Shown here: piece after piece, positions 12,736-21,878 of the stretch
Numbering within the stretch: the first letter of the stretch is position 1
Layout of the letters: every line of letters starts with the position of its first letter
Made by a program: the position numbers and the translations under genes
The notes under the pieces: generated by a model
Told to the model about the DNA's origin: nothing
Database searches by the model: none
What the model saw: the letters and a program-made list of their open reading frames with translations, nothing else
Assembly (NCBI GenBank): GCA_021432605.1
Contig: MU271145.1
Coordinates: 2,108,001-2,172,000, forward strand
Source of the DNA: Coniochaeta sp. PMI_546
Taxonomy: Eukaryota; Ascomycota; Sordariomycetes; Coniochaetales; Coniochaetaceae
Reading direction: 5' to 3'
Length of the DNA stretch: 64,000 nucleotides

Positions 12736-14233
12736 TCACTTCCGGTGCTTCTTCCTCGCCTTGCCTCGCGCCTTGCTCGCGTTCGCAAGACTCTCAGTCC
12801 TCCATGACAACCCATCGAAAAAACCATATTGCTCTGTTGTCAGATCATAGACTAGCGTATCTTGAGTAATCAGCACTACCTGGCTTTCCTCGCCGGAATA
12901 ATAGTAGTAATAGTAGCTTCCTTCATACTTGGTAACATCCAGTGTGAGGACTGACTCCAATGTAAGCACGTCTGGACTTTCGTTATCATCCTCACCGCCA
13001 ATCGTAATCCATCTCGGCCCTCTCTCACCAGAAGGATTCGGGTGTTGCAGAGGCTTCGCCGGCTTTTTGGAAATCAGACCAGTTGTATTGTGTACACAGC
13101 TGCCTTCCAAGCGAAACCAAAGGGAATCGAAGCTGGGGTAGGTCGGCTGTAGCGCGTTCTGTCCAAGGCCAGCCATCCAGGCAAGATAGAAGAGGGCCAG
13201 GCGCACGGTTAGATGGCGCCTACCCCTCTCGTGGTTGTGCCAGGGAATGGATTGATATTCCACAGGACAGTCATCTACTCCTGGATCTGGAGGACTATAA
13301 GATGAGAAAGATTCCGCAATCGATACATTCCGCATGCTCGCGGAAAGTTGAGAGGCGTCTGTGCTTGTAGAAGTATGGTAAGAATGTCCCAGTCACTGAC
13401 GGCGAGGCCTAGTAATTGCGAGGCCGTTCCCGGTAAGTTCAGCGCGAATTCGTAATACTACAAGCTCCTCGTCCGTAATGATGAACCCATATCTAGAATC
13501 GCTGTTGATGCAGTAGTGGACGATTTGTCGTACAGGGTCTTTCCAATACTTACGGTCCTCGTTAGAATCGAAGAAGGAGCTCTGCCATTTATTGGCGAGT
13601 TTGCTGTCACCGGGCGCGAGATTGTGATAACGATAGCTTCCGTCTTCGAGAGCCGAGATTCGATCGGTAGCGCAGATAGACCAGTCGGGTTTTAAATCGG
13701 CGGTCTCCCCCCGGTTCGTAGTAAGTTCGTCCAGCTCGACTTATACTGAGGCTAAACGCCTGATCGAGCTTCCTATAACGAACAGCATGTTGAAGGGCAG
13801 CGTTGACCGGAGGCAAGATGTGTGTACTAATGATAGTATGCTCGAGTCCGTCTTCACCAAAAAACTCCCTGTTCCAGTGCGTTACAGGTGCATGTAGGTC
13901 GGTAGTGATGGTCCAGTCGGCTTCGACGATATCAGCGAACATGGCGTGTAGCTTCTCGGTAGTGAAGTCGCGCCACAGCGTCCATCCTTCGACCGTCGGC
14001 CACTGAGTGTTGGCTGTATTGGTCCCCATTTCGCGCGGTTCGTCACGTCCGGGTTGGGTTTTGTCAACTCGTCCAAGATTGTAGTTTTCATGCTTGCGGC
14101 ACTCGAGAGGTTGCCGACTCCTGGCGATCCAGATGTTTCTGTCTCCAGGCTCCGGCAAGCCTTTTATATGCGAACGACATGGCTCCCAAGTGTACCTTTT
14201 CCTTCCATGTGCTGCAAGGAAAGCCTCGTTCAA
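12736..14233 (-). pseudogene. Broken orphan gene of a fungal-specific uncharacterised family
   Basis: On the minus strand, three blocks of one recognisable protein lie collinear but in disrupted frames. Block 1 (about 14090-13745) reads FADIVEADWTITTDL and STHILPPVNAAL. Block 2 (about 13735-13396), in another frame, reads DLKPDWSIC, LAPGDSKLANKW and SRYGFIITDEELVVLRI. Block 3 (13392-12736), in the same frame as block 2, reads EYQSIPWHNH, KLTV-like RHLTVRLALFYLAW and ends ARKKHRK. A frameshift must lie between roughly 13690 and 13745, and an in-frame TGA at 13393-13395 separates blocks 2 and 3. No intron with a branch point removes either. Proteins with the pattern LKPDW / PGDSK.KW / YGFIITDEELVV / YQ.IPW are widespread in Pezizomycotina, often multicopy, with no known function. 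The N-terminus upstream of 14090 is uncertain. Confidence 0.7.
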
Positions 14234-15145
14234 TACCCATCAAGAGCATCTCTCTCCAATGGGCTGCTCGGGGACGGAAGGCCCAGCTGGTCCACGTTTT
14301 GACATCGAAGCCTCCCATCTGGAAATGCAACAAAACGATATATGTAAGACAACAAAGACCGATCGGATGCCATCATTGATACACCCTGAAGACGGGGGAT
14401 TGGCTATACCTTCCTTTCCAGGACAAGTCCGTGTACTTTGGGAGCAGGCCGGATATCCAACTTGTTTCCCTCGTCGTGGGGAGTGCGATTTCCTGCATCA
14501 AGCCAACAGCATGTTTCGGGGTCTCTGGACTGCCTTGAGCATCGTAAAGGCTTCATGGGTACGTGGAAAACGCATCATACGAAGGAAGAAGCACTGACAA
14601 CCTGCAGGCACATTCGATTTATACAATCCCGCGATCCCACAATCCCGCAATCTCACAATCCCACAATCCCGCAGTCTAATATATCTTCCTAGCCTTACAA
14701 GCATTCGTACCTGATATTTCTTCCGCCGAACCTCTCAACGTCGCGAAACCGGAACATCCAATCTGCTAAGTGTCTAAAGTCAACACATTTGTTCAACAGT
14801 GACTGACGAACGAGACGCGGCTCAATCTGACAGTCTTGCCACTTTAGCATCTGGAGGACATTTCCTCCCAACCTTTTGTCGCGAAGCTGTAAATGACAGT
14901 GGACAGGGTTGAATTGTTGCCAGCTCTGTCATGGGCGGATGAACCGCAACTTCCCTCTCCTGGTAGGTACATGCAACACATCTCGACATCGACCCTCGCT
15001 TCAGCTCTTGTCGTACCTCTATATCGAAAGAGTCTCGGATCATTCTTGAAGTGCTAGACTCCTTCTCCGTTCCAAGACGACTAAGATTTAAGGGCCATCT
15101 TCCCGTCATAACCAGTAAATGAGAAGATCTTGACGTCCCTTTTCG
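14234..15145. other. Intergenic with a short tandem repeat
   Basis: About 0.9 kb between the orphan pseudogene and the FTA2-like gene. Apart from the 8-bp tandem array at 14624-14676 nothing was recognised. Confidence 0.5.
14624..14676. repeat. 8-bp tandem repeat, six copies
   Basis: Six units of CAATCCCR with minor changes (one CGATCCCA, one CAATCTCA) stand head to tail and end in CAGTCTAA. This is a simple minisatellite in non-coding DNA. Confidence 0.85.
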
Positions 15146-16034
15146 ATGTCTCCGACCTTGCCCTTCCTCTCAGAGCAGCCGAATATCGGCGATCCATCGC
15201 TTCGTTGGGCAGATTTCGAACACGCAAAACTACGACGATTTCCCAGCGAATATGATTTCCAGCTACAGAACCATTATCTGGGCGGTGGAATCGATGGTTT
15301 CGTTTTCAAGGCCAAGATCAATGGACAACCCACGGCTGCCGTAAAGATCGTACGTTACGTATCTCAATGTAAAAATGGCAGAGCTAACACGAAACGGTTG
15401 CTCAGTTCCCCCATAACCGGCAGCCACTGCCTGTAGATGGTGTCGGGATCTATTGGGCGTTTGAAAGAGAATGTGTTAACTGCGCCCTGCTCCAGATGAT
15501 CGACGCTAGCCTCCGGCGTGCTGCGGATACTGAACAAGCGATTCACTTGGTTCCGAAGCCTACGACAAAGGCAGAAGCGCTCAGGAACCTTCGGGCTTCT
15601 CCGATGAGGGCATTGTTCAGGGCGATTCACAACCTCTGTGTCCTCAATCCATCACGCCAACCGTCAATATCAACCGCTGTCTAGGCTGGACAGAGTTCAC
15701 CGGACAAAGCATCATTCGAGCCCTCAATCAAGCTCGCGTTCTTCAGGATATCCAAAGTGATGAGATGTATTTTGCCATTGTTTACGATTTCGTTCCCAAG
15801 GAGAAGCTAGAAGCCGACACAATACTATCACAACTGGACCTTTTTCATATCGCTGGCTTTTACAACGCACCGTTCAACCCAACCAACTGGCTCGGGAGAG
15901 GCGTCCTCGTTGACTTCTCTGACATCGTCAGCCCATTTGCACACAAACTCGATTGGGATGAACAAATGTATGCGATGGATCCAGATATGTTACATGCCAA
16001 GGTTCGGAGCCTTGCGGCGAAAGGACTCCTGTGA
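15146..16034 (+). pseudogene. FTA2-like fungal protein, frameshifted
   Basis: Exon 1 (15146-15349) and exon 2 (from 15406) are joined by a 56-bp intron with GTACGT donor, GCTAAC branch point and CAG acceptor. The reading is clean through LRWADFEHAKLRRFP, NHYLGGGIDGFVFKAKI, the lysine of AAVKI, and YWAFERECVNCALLQMI. At 15595-15600 the frame must step back by one base: reading on gives a stop at 15682-15684, whereas the -1 frame opens at 15597 as FSDEGIVQGD and continues through NINRCLGWTEF, EMYFAIVYDFVPKE and NWLGRGVLVDFSDIV to the stop at 16034. Loss of one T from a TTT run explains it. The pattern matches fungal proteins often labelled kinetochore Sim4 subunit FTA2-like, with a degenerate kinase-like N-lobe; function in these expanded paralogues is unknown. 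A sequencing error would make it an intact gene of about 277 aa. Confidence 0.65.
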
Positions 16035-16582
16035 GCACGTTACACATCGGCTGTTTATGGAGTTTGACTGTCAATCTGTACCTGTGTACGTACATGGGAG
16101 TTTGACAAGTTAATGTGTGCGAGGATGGTCATGCTCATAGATGATTTTTCTTCATCGTGTCCATTTTCGCGTTCATTTCACCAAGGTAGCCTTGCATCCG
16201 CTAGACAGCCTCGTGAGTCGACTTCTATGAGCACCACCACCAGCAATCGTGGAGAAATCCAGCTCCTTCAAGAACTGCAAACTTCCCCAACGTCACATCG
16301 ATACACTCGATGACTGTTTGACGAGAGGTGACATTTTTAGGTAGATCTTAACGAAGCACTTCACGTAGTATGCCATGGTGTCTTGAAAATAGCCTCAGAA
16401 GCTCAGACCTACGTGGCTCGCTGCGGCCAGCGCTGCACCTGTCTGCTTCCGGTCTGCGTCGGTCATGCTACGTTGATGTGGGCAGTCATAGATGAAGGTT
16501 GACGAGTGGTCCTCATGGCCATATAAGGCCTGGGACTAAGACACTATTGTGTTGGGTCATCCTTTAGTGAACAACCATGTTA
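16035..16582. other. Intergenic
   Basis: Convergent interval of 0.55 kb between the FTA2-like gene and the MlrC-like gene. No feature seen. Confidence 0.6.
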
Positions 16583-18121
16583 TCACTCGTCTGGACCGGT
16601 CAGGCACATATTCGATGCCGGTAACAACCTCGCAGATAAGTCTGGTTCCTTCCCAAAGACCTTGTCGAAAGGCCACATGGGTCGACGGATCCTCTTGTGG
16701 CCCAGACGCTCGAGATCCTGGTCGACACCCCCCGGTGTCAAGGCAAGCATCCAGTCAGAAGCCATATCATACAGCTCCGGCTCGAGGTAGCCAATCTTGA
16801 CAATAACGATGTCCGCCGAGCGCGGTTGGAGATTGAGATCTGTGAAGTCGCGTTCGCGATGGTAAGGTTTGCGCAGTTTCGTGAGGATGGCAAACACACT
16901 ACCGACCTGCAGCACGACCTCGACAACGGCGTGTCTATCACCGTGCTTGATCGAGTGCACGCGACCGGTCATAGTGATCGGGCCGGCATGGATATTGTCC
17001 ACTTCCGCCCCAGCCGTGACGGTTACGGTGCTGCCAACTCCTGCTTCCACGGCGGCCTGAATAGCCTGGGGTCCCGGCAAACTCGCATATATTACAGTGG
17101 GACCGGCAGGATCCTTGAATTCAGGTCGACCAAGTACTTGTGTCAGCCCCCAAGTTACATCTCCTGAGCCGCCAGCCGTCGGATTATCCCCCGAGTCTGA
17201 GATGAAGTATGGTCGCGAGGTCGATGACAACGCAGTGTCAAGACACTCACCAAAGGATCCCGTAGGTGCCACAAACTTGAACTCGGCACGAGCATCCCAG
17301 AACAGACGAGCAAGTCTCTCCGCTCCCTGTGAGATAGCATCCTTATTCCATCCAGTCACAACAACAGCAGCCCGGTTCCGCGGCTCGTCCGCCCAAGCGT
17401 AACCCACCCAGATAGCCGCATCCAGCACTCCCTCCACAGCCTCAACCTCGGGCACAGCAGCGTATATCCGCTTCGCCGGCTGATCGCGCGTAGAAGTCTG
17501 CTCGCCGGGCAGCAGAATCGGAACCGGTATCCAAGCCTTGAGCGGCCGCAGCGGCATTTCATTGCTTCTCCGGCGTCTCAGCCACTCGACCAAGTTCCGA
17601 CACGCCCGCTCCTTAGTCTCCAGCTCGTCCTCGTGCGGTGCCATGCGGTAGCAGGTGATCAGGTCCAGCCCGTGCGCCAGCTCGCGGGAGACATTCCCGT
17701 GCAGGTCCATTGATGCAGAGATGATTGTGTCCGGACCAACTACGTTCCGGATACGGCGCAGCAGCTCAGTTTCGCAGTCGTCCATCTCTTCGACACACAT
17801 AGCTCCGTGGATATCGAGCCATAAGCCATCTATAGAGGTACCCGCTGTCACGATATCGCGAAGGCCGTGGCAGATCTCCTTGCTCAAGGACTCGAATGCT
17901 TCCTTGGTTACAACGCCTCCGGGCAAAGCATGGCCGGTCAGGATTCCGCGCCAGGACGCTGAAGCCCCGAGTCTGGTAGAAGGGTCAAGGAAGCGGTAGT
18001 GAGCTATGATGTCTTCGCCGCGCTGTGGGTGGAAAGCCGCTGCCTCTGTCCGAGATGGAGTGAAGGTCGACGTCTCACAGGCCAGGCCAGCGATCGCAAT
18101 GACAGGTTTGCGGACTAACAT
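16583..18121 (-). CDS. MlrC-like M81 family metallopeptidase
   Basis: Single exon of 512 aa, the usual length for the MlrC/M81 (DUF1485) family, named after the microcystin-degradation enzyme MlrC of sphingomonads. The N-terminus KPVIAIAGLACETSTFTP is the family opening. Likely zinc-site elements are WLDIHGAM (D103, H105), SMDLHGN (D139, H141) and MAPHEDE (H163, E164). The C-terminal MlrC half carries FISDSGDNPTAGGSGDVTW and YLEPELY. In fungi these proteins probably hydrolyse small peptides or peptide-like amides, but substrates are unknown. The ATG at 18121 is the only reasonable start. The gene is intronless in a region of intron-bearing genes and sits beside two broken lineage-specific genes; together with its bacterial family this hints at past horizontal transfer (inference). 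It is divergent from DOT1 across 680 bp. Confidence 0.92.
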   Translation of the reverse strand: MLVRKPVIAIAGLACETSTFTPSRTEAAAFHPQRGEDIIAHYRFLDPSTRLGASASWRGILTGHALPGGVVTKEAFESLSKEICHGLRDIVTAGTSIDGLWLDIHGAMCVEEMDDCETELLRRIRNVVGPDTIISASMDLHGNVSRELAHGLDLITCYRMAPHEDELETKERACRNLVEWLRRRRSNEMPLRPLKAWIPVPILLPGEQTSTRDQPAKRIYAAVPEVEAVEGVLDAAIWVGYAWADEPRNRAAVVVTGWNKDAISQGAERLARLFWDARAEFKFVAPTGSFGECLDTALSSTSRPYFISDSGDNPTAGGSGDVTWGLTQVLGRPEFKDPAGPTVIYASLPGPQAIQAAVEAGVGSTVTVTAGAEVDNIHAGPITMTGRVHSIKHGDRHAVVEVVLQVGSVFAILTKLRKPYHRERDFTDLNLQPRSADIVIVKIGYLEPELYDMASDWMLALTPGGVDQDLERLGHKRIRRPMWPFDKVFGKEPDLSARLLPASNMCLTGPDE

Positions 18122-18801
18122 GGCCAACCTCAACAGCTTCTGATATCAATCTAGTGCTCTGTACCGGTACCCTATGGTAATTCACCGCACTGCCTAGGCT
18201 CTAGGTGTGAGCTGTATCGAGTATCAGTCTGGTGAGATGGATACCTCTAGTCAGTATATGCATAAGGTAGTGCTACGTCTCTAGTGTATGTATGTATGTA
18301 TTTATGCAGTACCGTATCGATCATTGTGCCTGTCAGCGTCCAGATCGACGCGGCCCACTTTTGCCCCTTGCGGCTGGCGGCGGGGTGGGCAAATCAGATA
18401 AAGCCGGGAATAACCCCTTTGGACGGTCCACCTTCCGGTCGCGAACTTTTGCGCGCTCGCCTCATCCTGCCTCGTAGCCTTGCTCGGCATTCTTCACTGC
18501 ACTTTACACGTCATCTTTTTTCTTTTCTTTTGGTGAACCGCGTCTGTTTTCCGGTCTCTTCTTTGTGTAGCATAGAACGGCATTCATTTCCTCGAGTCCA
18601 CGCGCGTCATCATTCTTTGTTTCTTGGTCGCGCATTGCTTGGATCACCCGCGAAGCATCGTCAGCATTTGTCGCGCAAGTCGAGTCTTCCGAGTCCACGA
18701 ATCTTGTACCTCTACTCGAATTGTCAATACAGTGTATCGGTCATCCACAACGACAATACAAGCGCCTTTCCAGGCTTATATACGATAGTCCAGGTCTAAG
18801 A
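18122..18801. promoter_or_regulatory. Divergent promoter region MlrC-like / DOT1
   Basis: 680 bp between two divergent start codons, so both promoters must lie here. It contains a GTAT tetranucleotide run (18286-18301) and pyrimidine-rich DNA (about 18505-18560) on the DOT1 side. No specific factor site can be assigned. Confidence 0.6.
18286..18301. repeat. GTAT microsatellite
   Basis: Four perfect copies of GTAT in the MlrC-like/DOT1 intergenic region. Confidence 0.9.
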
Positions 18802-20355
18802 ATGGGCGCCCTCAACCAAAAGAGCAAGTTCAAACCTCCCGCACCGACGATCCGTGTCCAGCGCGTCCCGGTCGAGAAGCCTAAGCAGCCGAAACCGAAG
18901 CCCTCTCCAGCTAATAGCAACAACAATCTCCTCCAACACCGCGCAAAGGCCCAGAGCAAATCCGCTTCACCATATCCCGGGTCCTCGTCGGCAGATGAGA
19001 GCCGGCGCACGAAGCGCAAAGCGCCGGGAGGAGGGAGCAGCCGATCGCCGAGTGTAGTCAAGTTCGACAGTGATGATTCAGATGGTGGCGATGACGGTGA
19101 CAACGATGTGTTCCTTGGTGCGCGGCGCAAGAAGAGGAGGTTGGCGCGGGTTGATCCAAATCGCAAGCTGAGACACCCCAAGATATGGACCGGAGCGGTC
19201 GACGATATGGACAAGGGCAAGGAGAAGGGAGGGGATTCGAGTATAATCCACGCTGCGGAGCTGGCGAATCTCCGATCGAAATGCCAGCCGGCTTTGCGCA
19301 TACCGGAGGAGGAGGTGGGCATCGAGCTGCGGTATCCTGGGGGCCGCGGACGCGAGAGGTATGCTTGACTTCCTGACATACTCGGTAACAGAGTTGATAG
19401 CGCTGTGCGACAGGATGCTGACTTTATCGATTCATCTAGGTACGAGCTGGTGTACGGCAAAGATAAGATCGACGCTGTTAAGGATATCACAACGGTCGTC
19501 AGGTTCGTGGCCGAGAACTATCTGAATGACGAGGATGCGCAGCCCTTTCTGCAACCATCTACAGGGCTCATCCGGCAACTGCAAAAGTCTACCAACGTCA
19601 ACGACGGCCAGGCCTTCAAAGCTGCAGTCAAGGACTACAACAAGAGGGTATTTGCACTGCAGAAAGATGGGACTATTGCGAAACACCTGGATAGCATAAG
19701 CAGTCTACCATCCGATCTCGTTGCGTTCATCCTCGACCAGGTATATGACCGTACGGTGGCGCCAAAGGTCGAGCTCCTGCTCAAGTACGAAAACGGCTCC
19801 GACAACGTCTATGGCGAGCTGCTGCACCCATTCATAACGGATATTCTCGTTGAAAAGACGAGAATGACATCGGAGCAGGTGTTCGTTGACCTGGGTTCCG
19901 GTGTCGGCAATGTGGTCCTGCAGGCGGCGTTGGAGATAGGCTGTGAGAGCTGGGGCTGTGAGATGATGGAGAACGCCTGCGATCTCGCAGATGCACAGCT
20001 GAGAGAGTTTCAAGCGCGGTGTCAGCTCTGGGGCGTTGCGCCAGGCAAGGTACAGCTTGAACGAGGCGACTTCCGCACGAATGAGCGGATCCTCCAGGTT
20101 CTCAGACGGGCAGACGTCGTCCTGGTCAACAACCAAGCCTTCACGTCACAGCTGAACGACAGCCTTGTCAGCATATTTCTGGATTTGAAGGCGGGGTGCA
20201 AGATCGTGTCGCTCAAGAGCTTCGTGCACGAGCACAAGAGCGCGTCGAATGATGTTGCCATGAGCATATTGGACGTCGAGGATCTCACCTATCCGTCCGA
20301 TTACGTCAGTTGGACACACCAGGGGGGCACATATTGCATATCAACGAAGAAGTAG
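18802..20355 (+). CDS. dot1: Histone H3-K79 methyltransferase DOT1
   Basis: Exons 18802-19358 and 19440-20355 encode 490 aa. The 81-bp intron (GTATGC donor, GCTGAC branch, CTAG acceptor) splits an arginine codon and restores [15 protein letters not shown]. The first 190 residues are basic and disordered ([14 protein letters not shown]), suited to nucleosome or DNA binding. The catalytic fold follows: an N-terminal helical part ([15 protein letters not shown]), the SAM-binding motif [17 protein letters not shown] (about residues 334-350), the acidic strand GCEMMENA, and the DOT1-specific VLVNNQAF (about 417), followed by [11 protein letters not shown]. This non-SET enzyme methylates H3K79 on nucleosomes and affects silencing and DNA-damage checkpoints (family knowledge). 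The protein ends TYCISTKK, as in other fungal DOT1 proteins. Confidence 0.95.
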
Positions 20356-20840
20356 TGAAGCTAGATCACAGTATCAGCAATGAGCATGATTCAAGGCGCG
20401 GGAGGAGTCAGTCGGAAGTTTTATTTGTGTAGCATCAGGATACCATAGCCATGGGCACTTCCCACAGCGTTTGTATACCTTAGTCATGGTGTTTAGCATC
20501 GAACAACGGGACTGGGACAGATGTAGTCGTCGCAAGAGAAGTAGCACAGTCAGTATCAGTACGTACCATGCTAAGGGACACCACTAAAACATATCAACCT
20601 GCTCTCGTGCACATGGCGCATCTGCCTGTACTGACATCGTAAGCTTCACTGCCCTAGAGTGTGTGAAGTGAGAGGTCACTACGGATCGGGGAATGGGGAA
20701 TGCTCAAGCCATCAGGTACAAACTCATCTGGGGCTATCATGTTTAGATGAGTATTCCCCTGATTGCCAATAAACAGTGTAACTCTCAGACACCCTCAGCA
20801 GCATCAAAACCTACCTGATATTTCACGGATAGTAGTTCTG
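20356..20840. other. Convergent intergenic DOT1 / ATG16
   Basis: 485 bp holding the 3' ends of two converging genes. A GTACGTAC palindrome lies at 20559-20566. No gene seen. Confidence 0.6.
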
Positions 20841-21538
20841 TCACCTCCGCGCGAGACTCGGCTCGTTGGCATTATTCATGTCCTCGGCCTCCTGGCCCAT
20901 CCTCTTCATCCAGCGATCGACAAGAACCTTGGTCTCGTCCTGGGCGCGCTTCCGCTCGCGCTCGGCGACCGTGAGTTCCATGTTCAGAACGGCCAGCTCG
21001 TCCTGCACGTCGGCGACGAGCTTCTTCTTCTCGCGCAGCTCGTCGTCGCGGTCGCGGAGCTTGCGCGAGAGCATCTTGCGCTCGGCTTCGAGGGAGCGGA
21101 GGGCGCGGCTGTCGGCCGAGGTCTGGTTGCGTAGCCTGGCGAGCTCGTCTTCTGCGTTCTTGAGGCGGGATTGTAGCTGGCCTTTCTGGCGGAGGGCTTC
21201 GGCTAGGTCCTTGCGGAGGCGAGAGACCGGTTTAGTGTCTGTGGAGGAGTCGTCTGCTGGCTGTGGGGACGGCGTGCCGGAGGGCGGTTGCCTTGCCGTT
21301 GGTCGTTGGGGTGGTTGTGAGTCTTGCAAGGCTGCGTTCTCAGCTTCCAGGGCTGTTACGCGGTCGATGAGCTGTGAGTCTGAAGGGGTGCTATGGTTAG
21401 TTCTCACGCTCAGAGAGTCAACGTAGCGGGGTACATAGCAGAGTCGCACTGACAGGCTGCGATCAGATCCCGGTCAACGGCGTTCTCGCTTTGAACCTTC
21501 TCTATATTGCTGAGGTACTCATCGCGCCAGTTGGGCAT
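20841..21538 (-). CDS. atg16: Autophagy protein ATG16
   Basis: Exon 1 (21538-21454) and exon 2 (21379-20841) give 207 aa. The 74-bp intron has GTCAGT donor, ACTAAC branch and TTCAG acceptor. The N-terminus MPNWRDEYLSNIEK is the Atg5-binding helix typical of fungal Atg16. A proline-rich linker (about residues 50-75) precedes a long coiled coil (about 85-190) with heptads running through SRLRKDLAEALRQKGQLQ and ending LVDRWMKRMGQEAEDMNNAN, the conserved tail. Atg16 dimerises through the coiled coil and brings Atg12-Atg5 to the growing phagophore membrane, where the complex drives Atg8 lipidation. As in other fungi there is no WD40 domain. It shares a 340-bp divergent promoter with VPS16. Confidence 0.93.
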
Positions 21539-21878
21539 TGTGCCTCTGCCACCCGCCAGCAAGCAGCGTTTGTAGGTCGAAACTTGTGTGTGCCAGGGAC
21601 CTGCGACGTTTGCTCAAGCTGAAGCTTGTGGTTGAACCGTTGAAGGCTGTGGATTGTTGGGGGATAAAGCTGTTACGTAGTGGAAAGCTTGGCGCATCAC
21701 AGGAACAGCGGGCGGGTCCGAGCTTCCTGCAAGGTCGCTGGCGCCAGTCATAGCTCCACTTGTGCCGCTCTCACTCATGGATGCCTTCATCGAGCTCGTG
21801 CATTTGTCGACCTGATGCTTAACCTGTGAGAACATTCATATAAAGCGGTACGCACCGATGAAGATGACATGACCAGAG
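21539..21878. promoter_or_regulatory. Bidirectional promoter ATG16 / VPS16
   Basis: Only 340 bp separate the start codons of ATG16 (minus) and VPS16 (plus), so the two genes must share or interleave promoter elements. No clear TATA box was seen. Confidence 0.65.
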
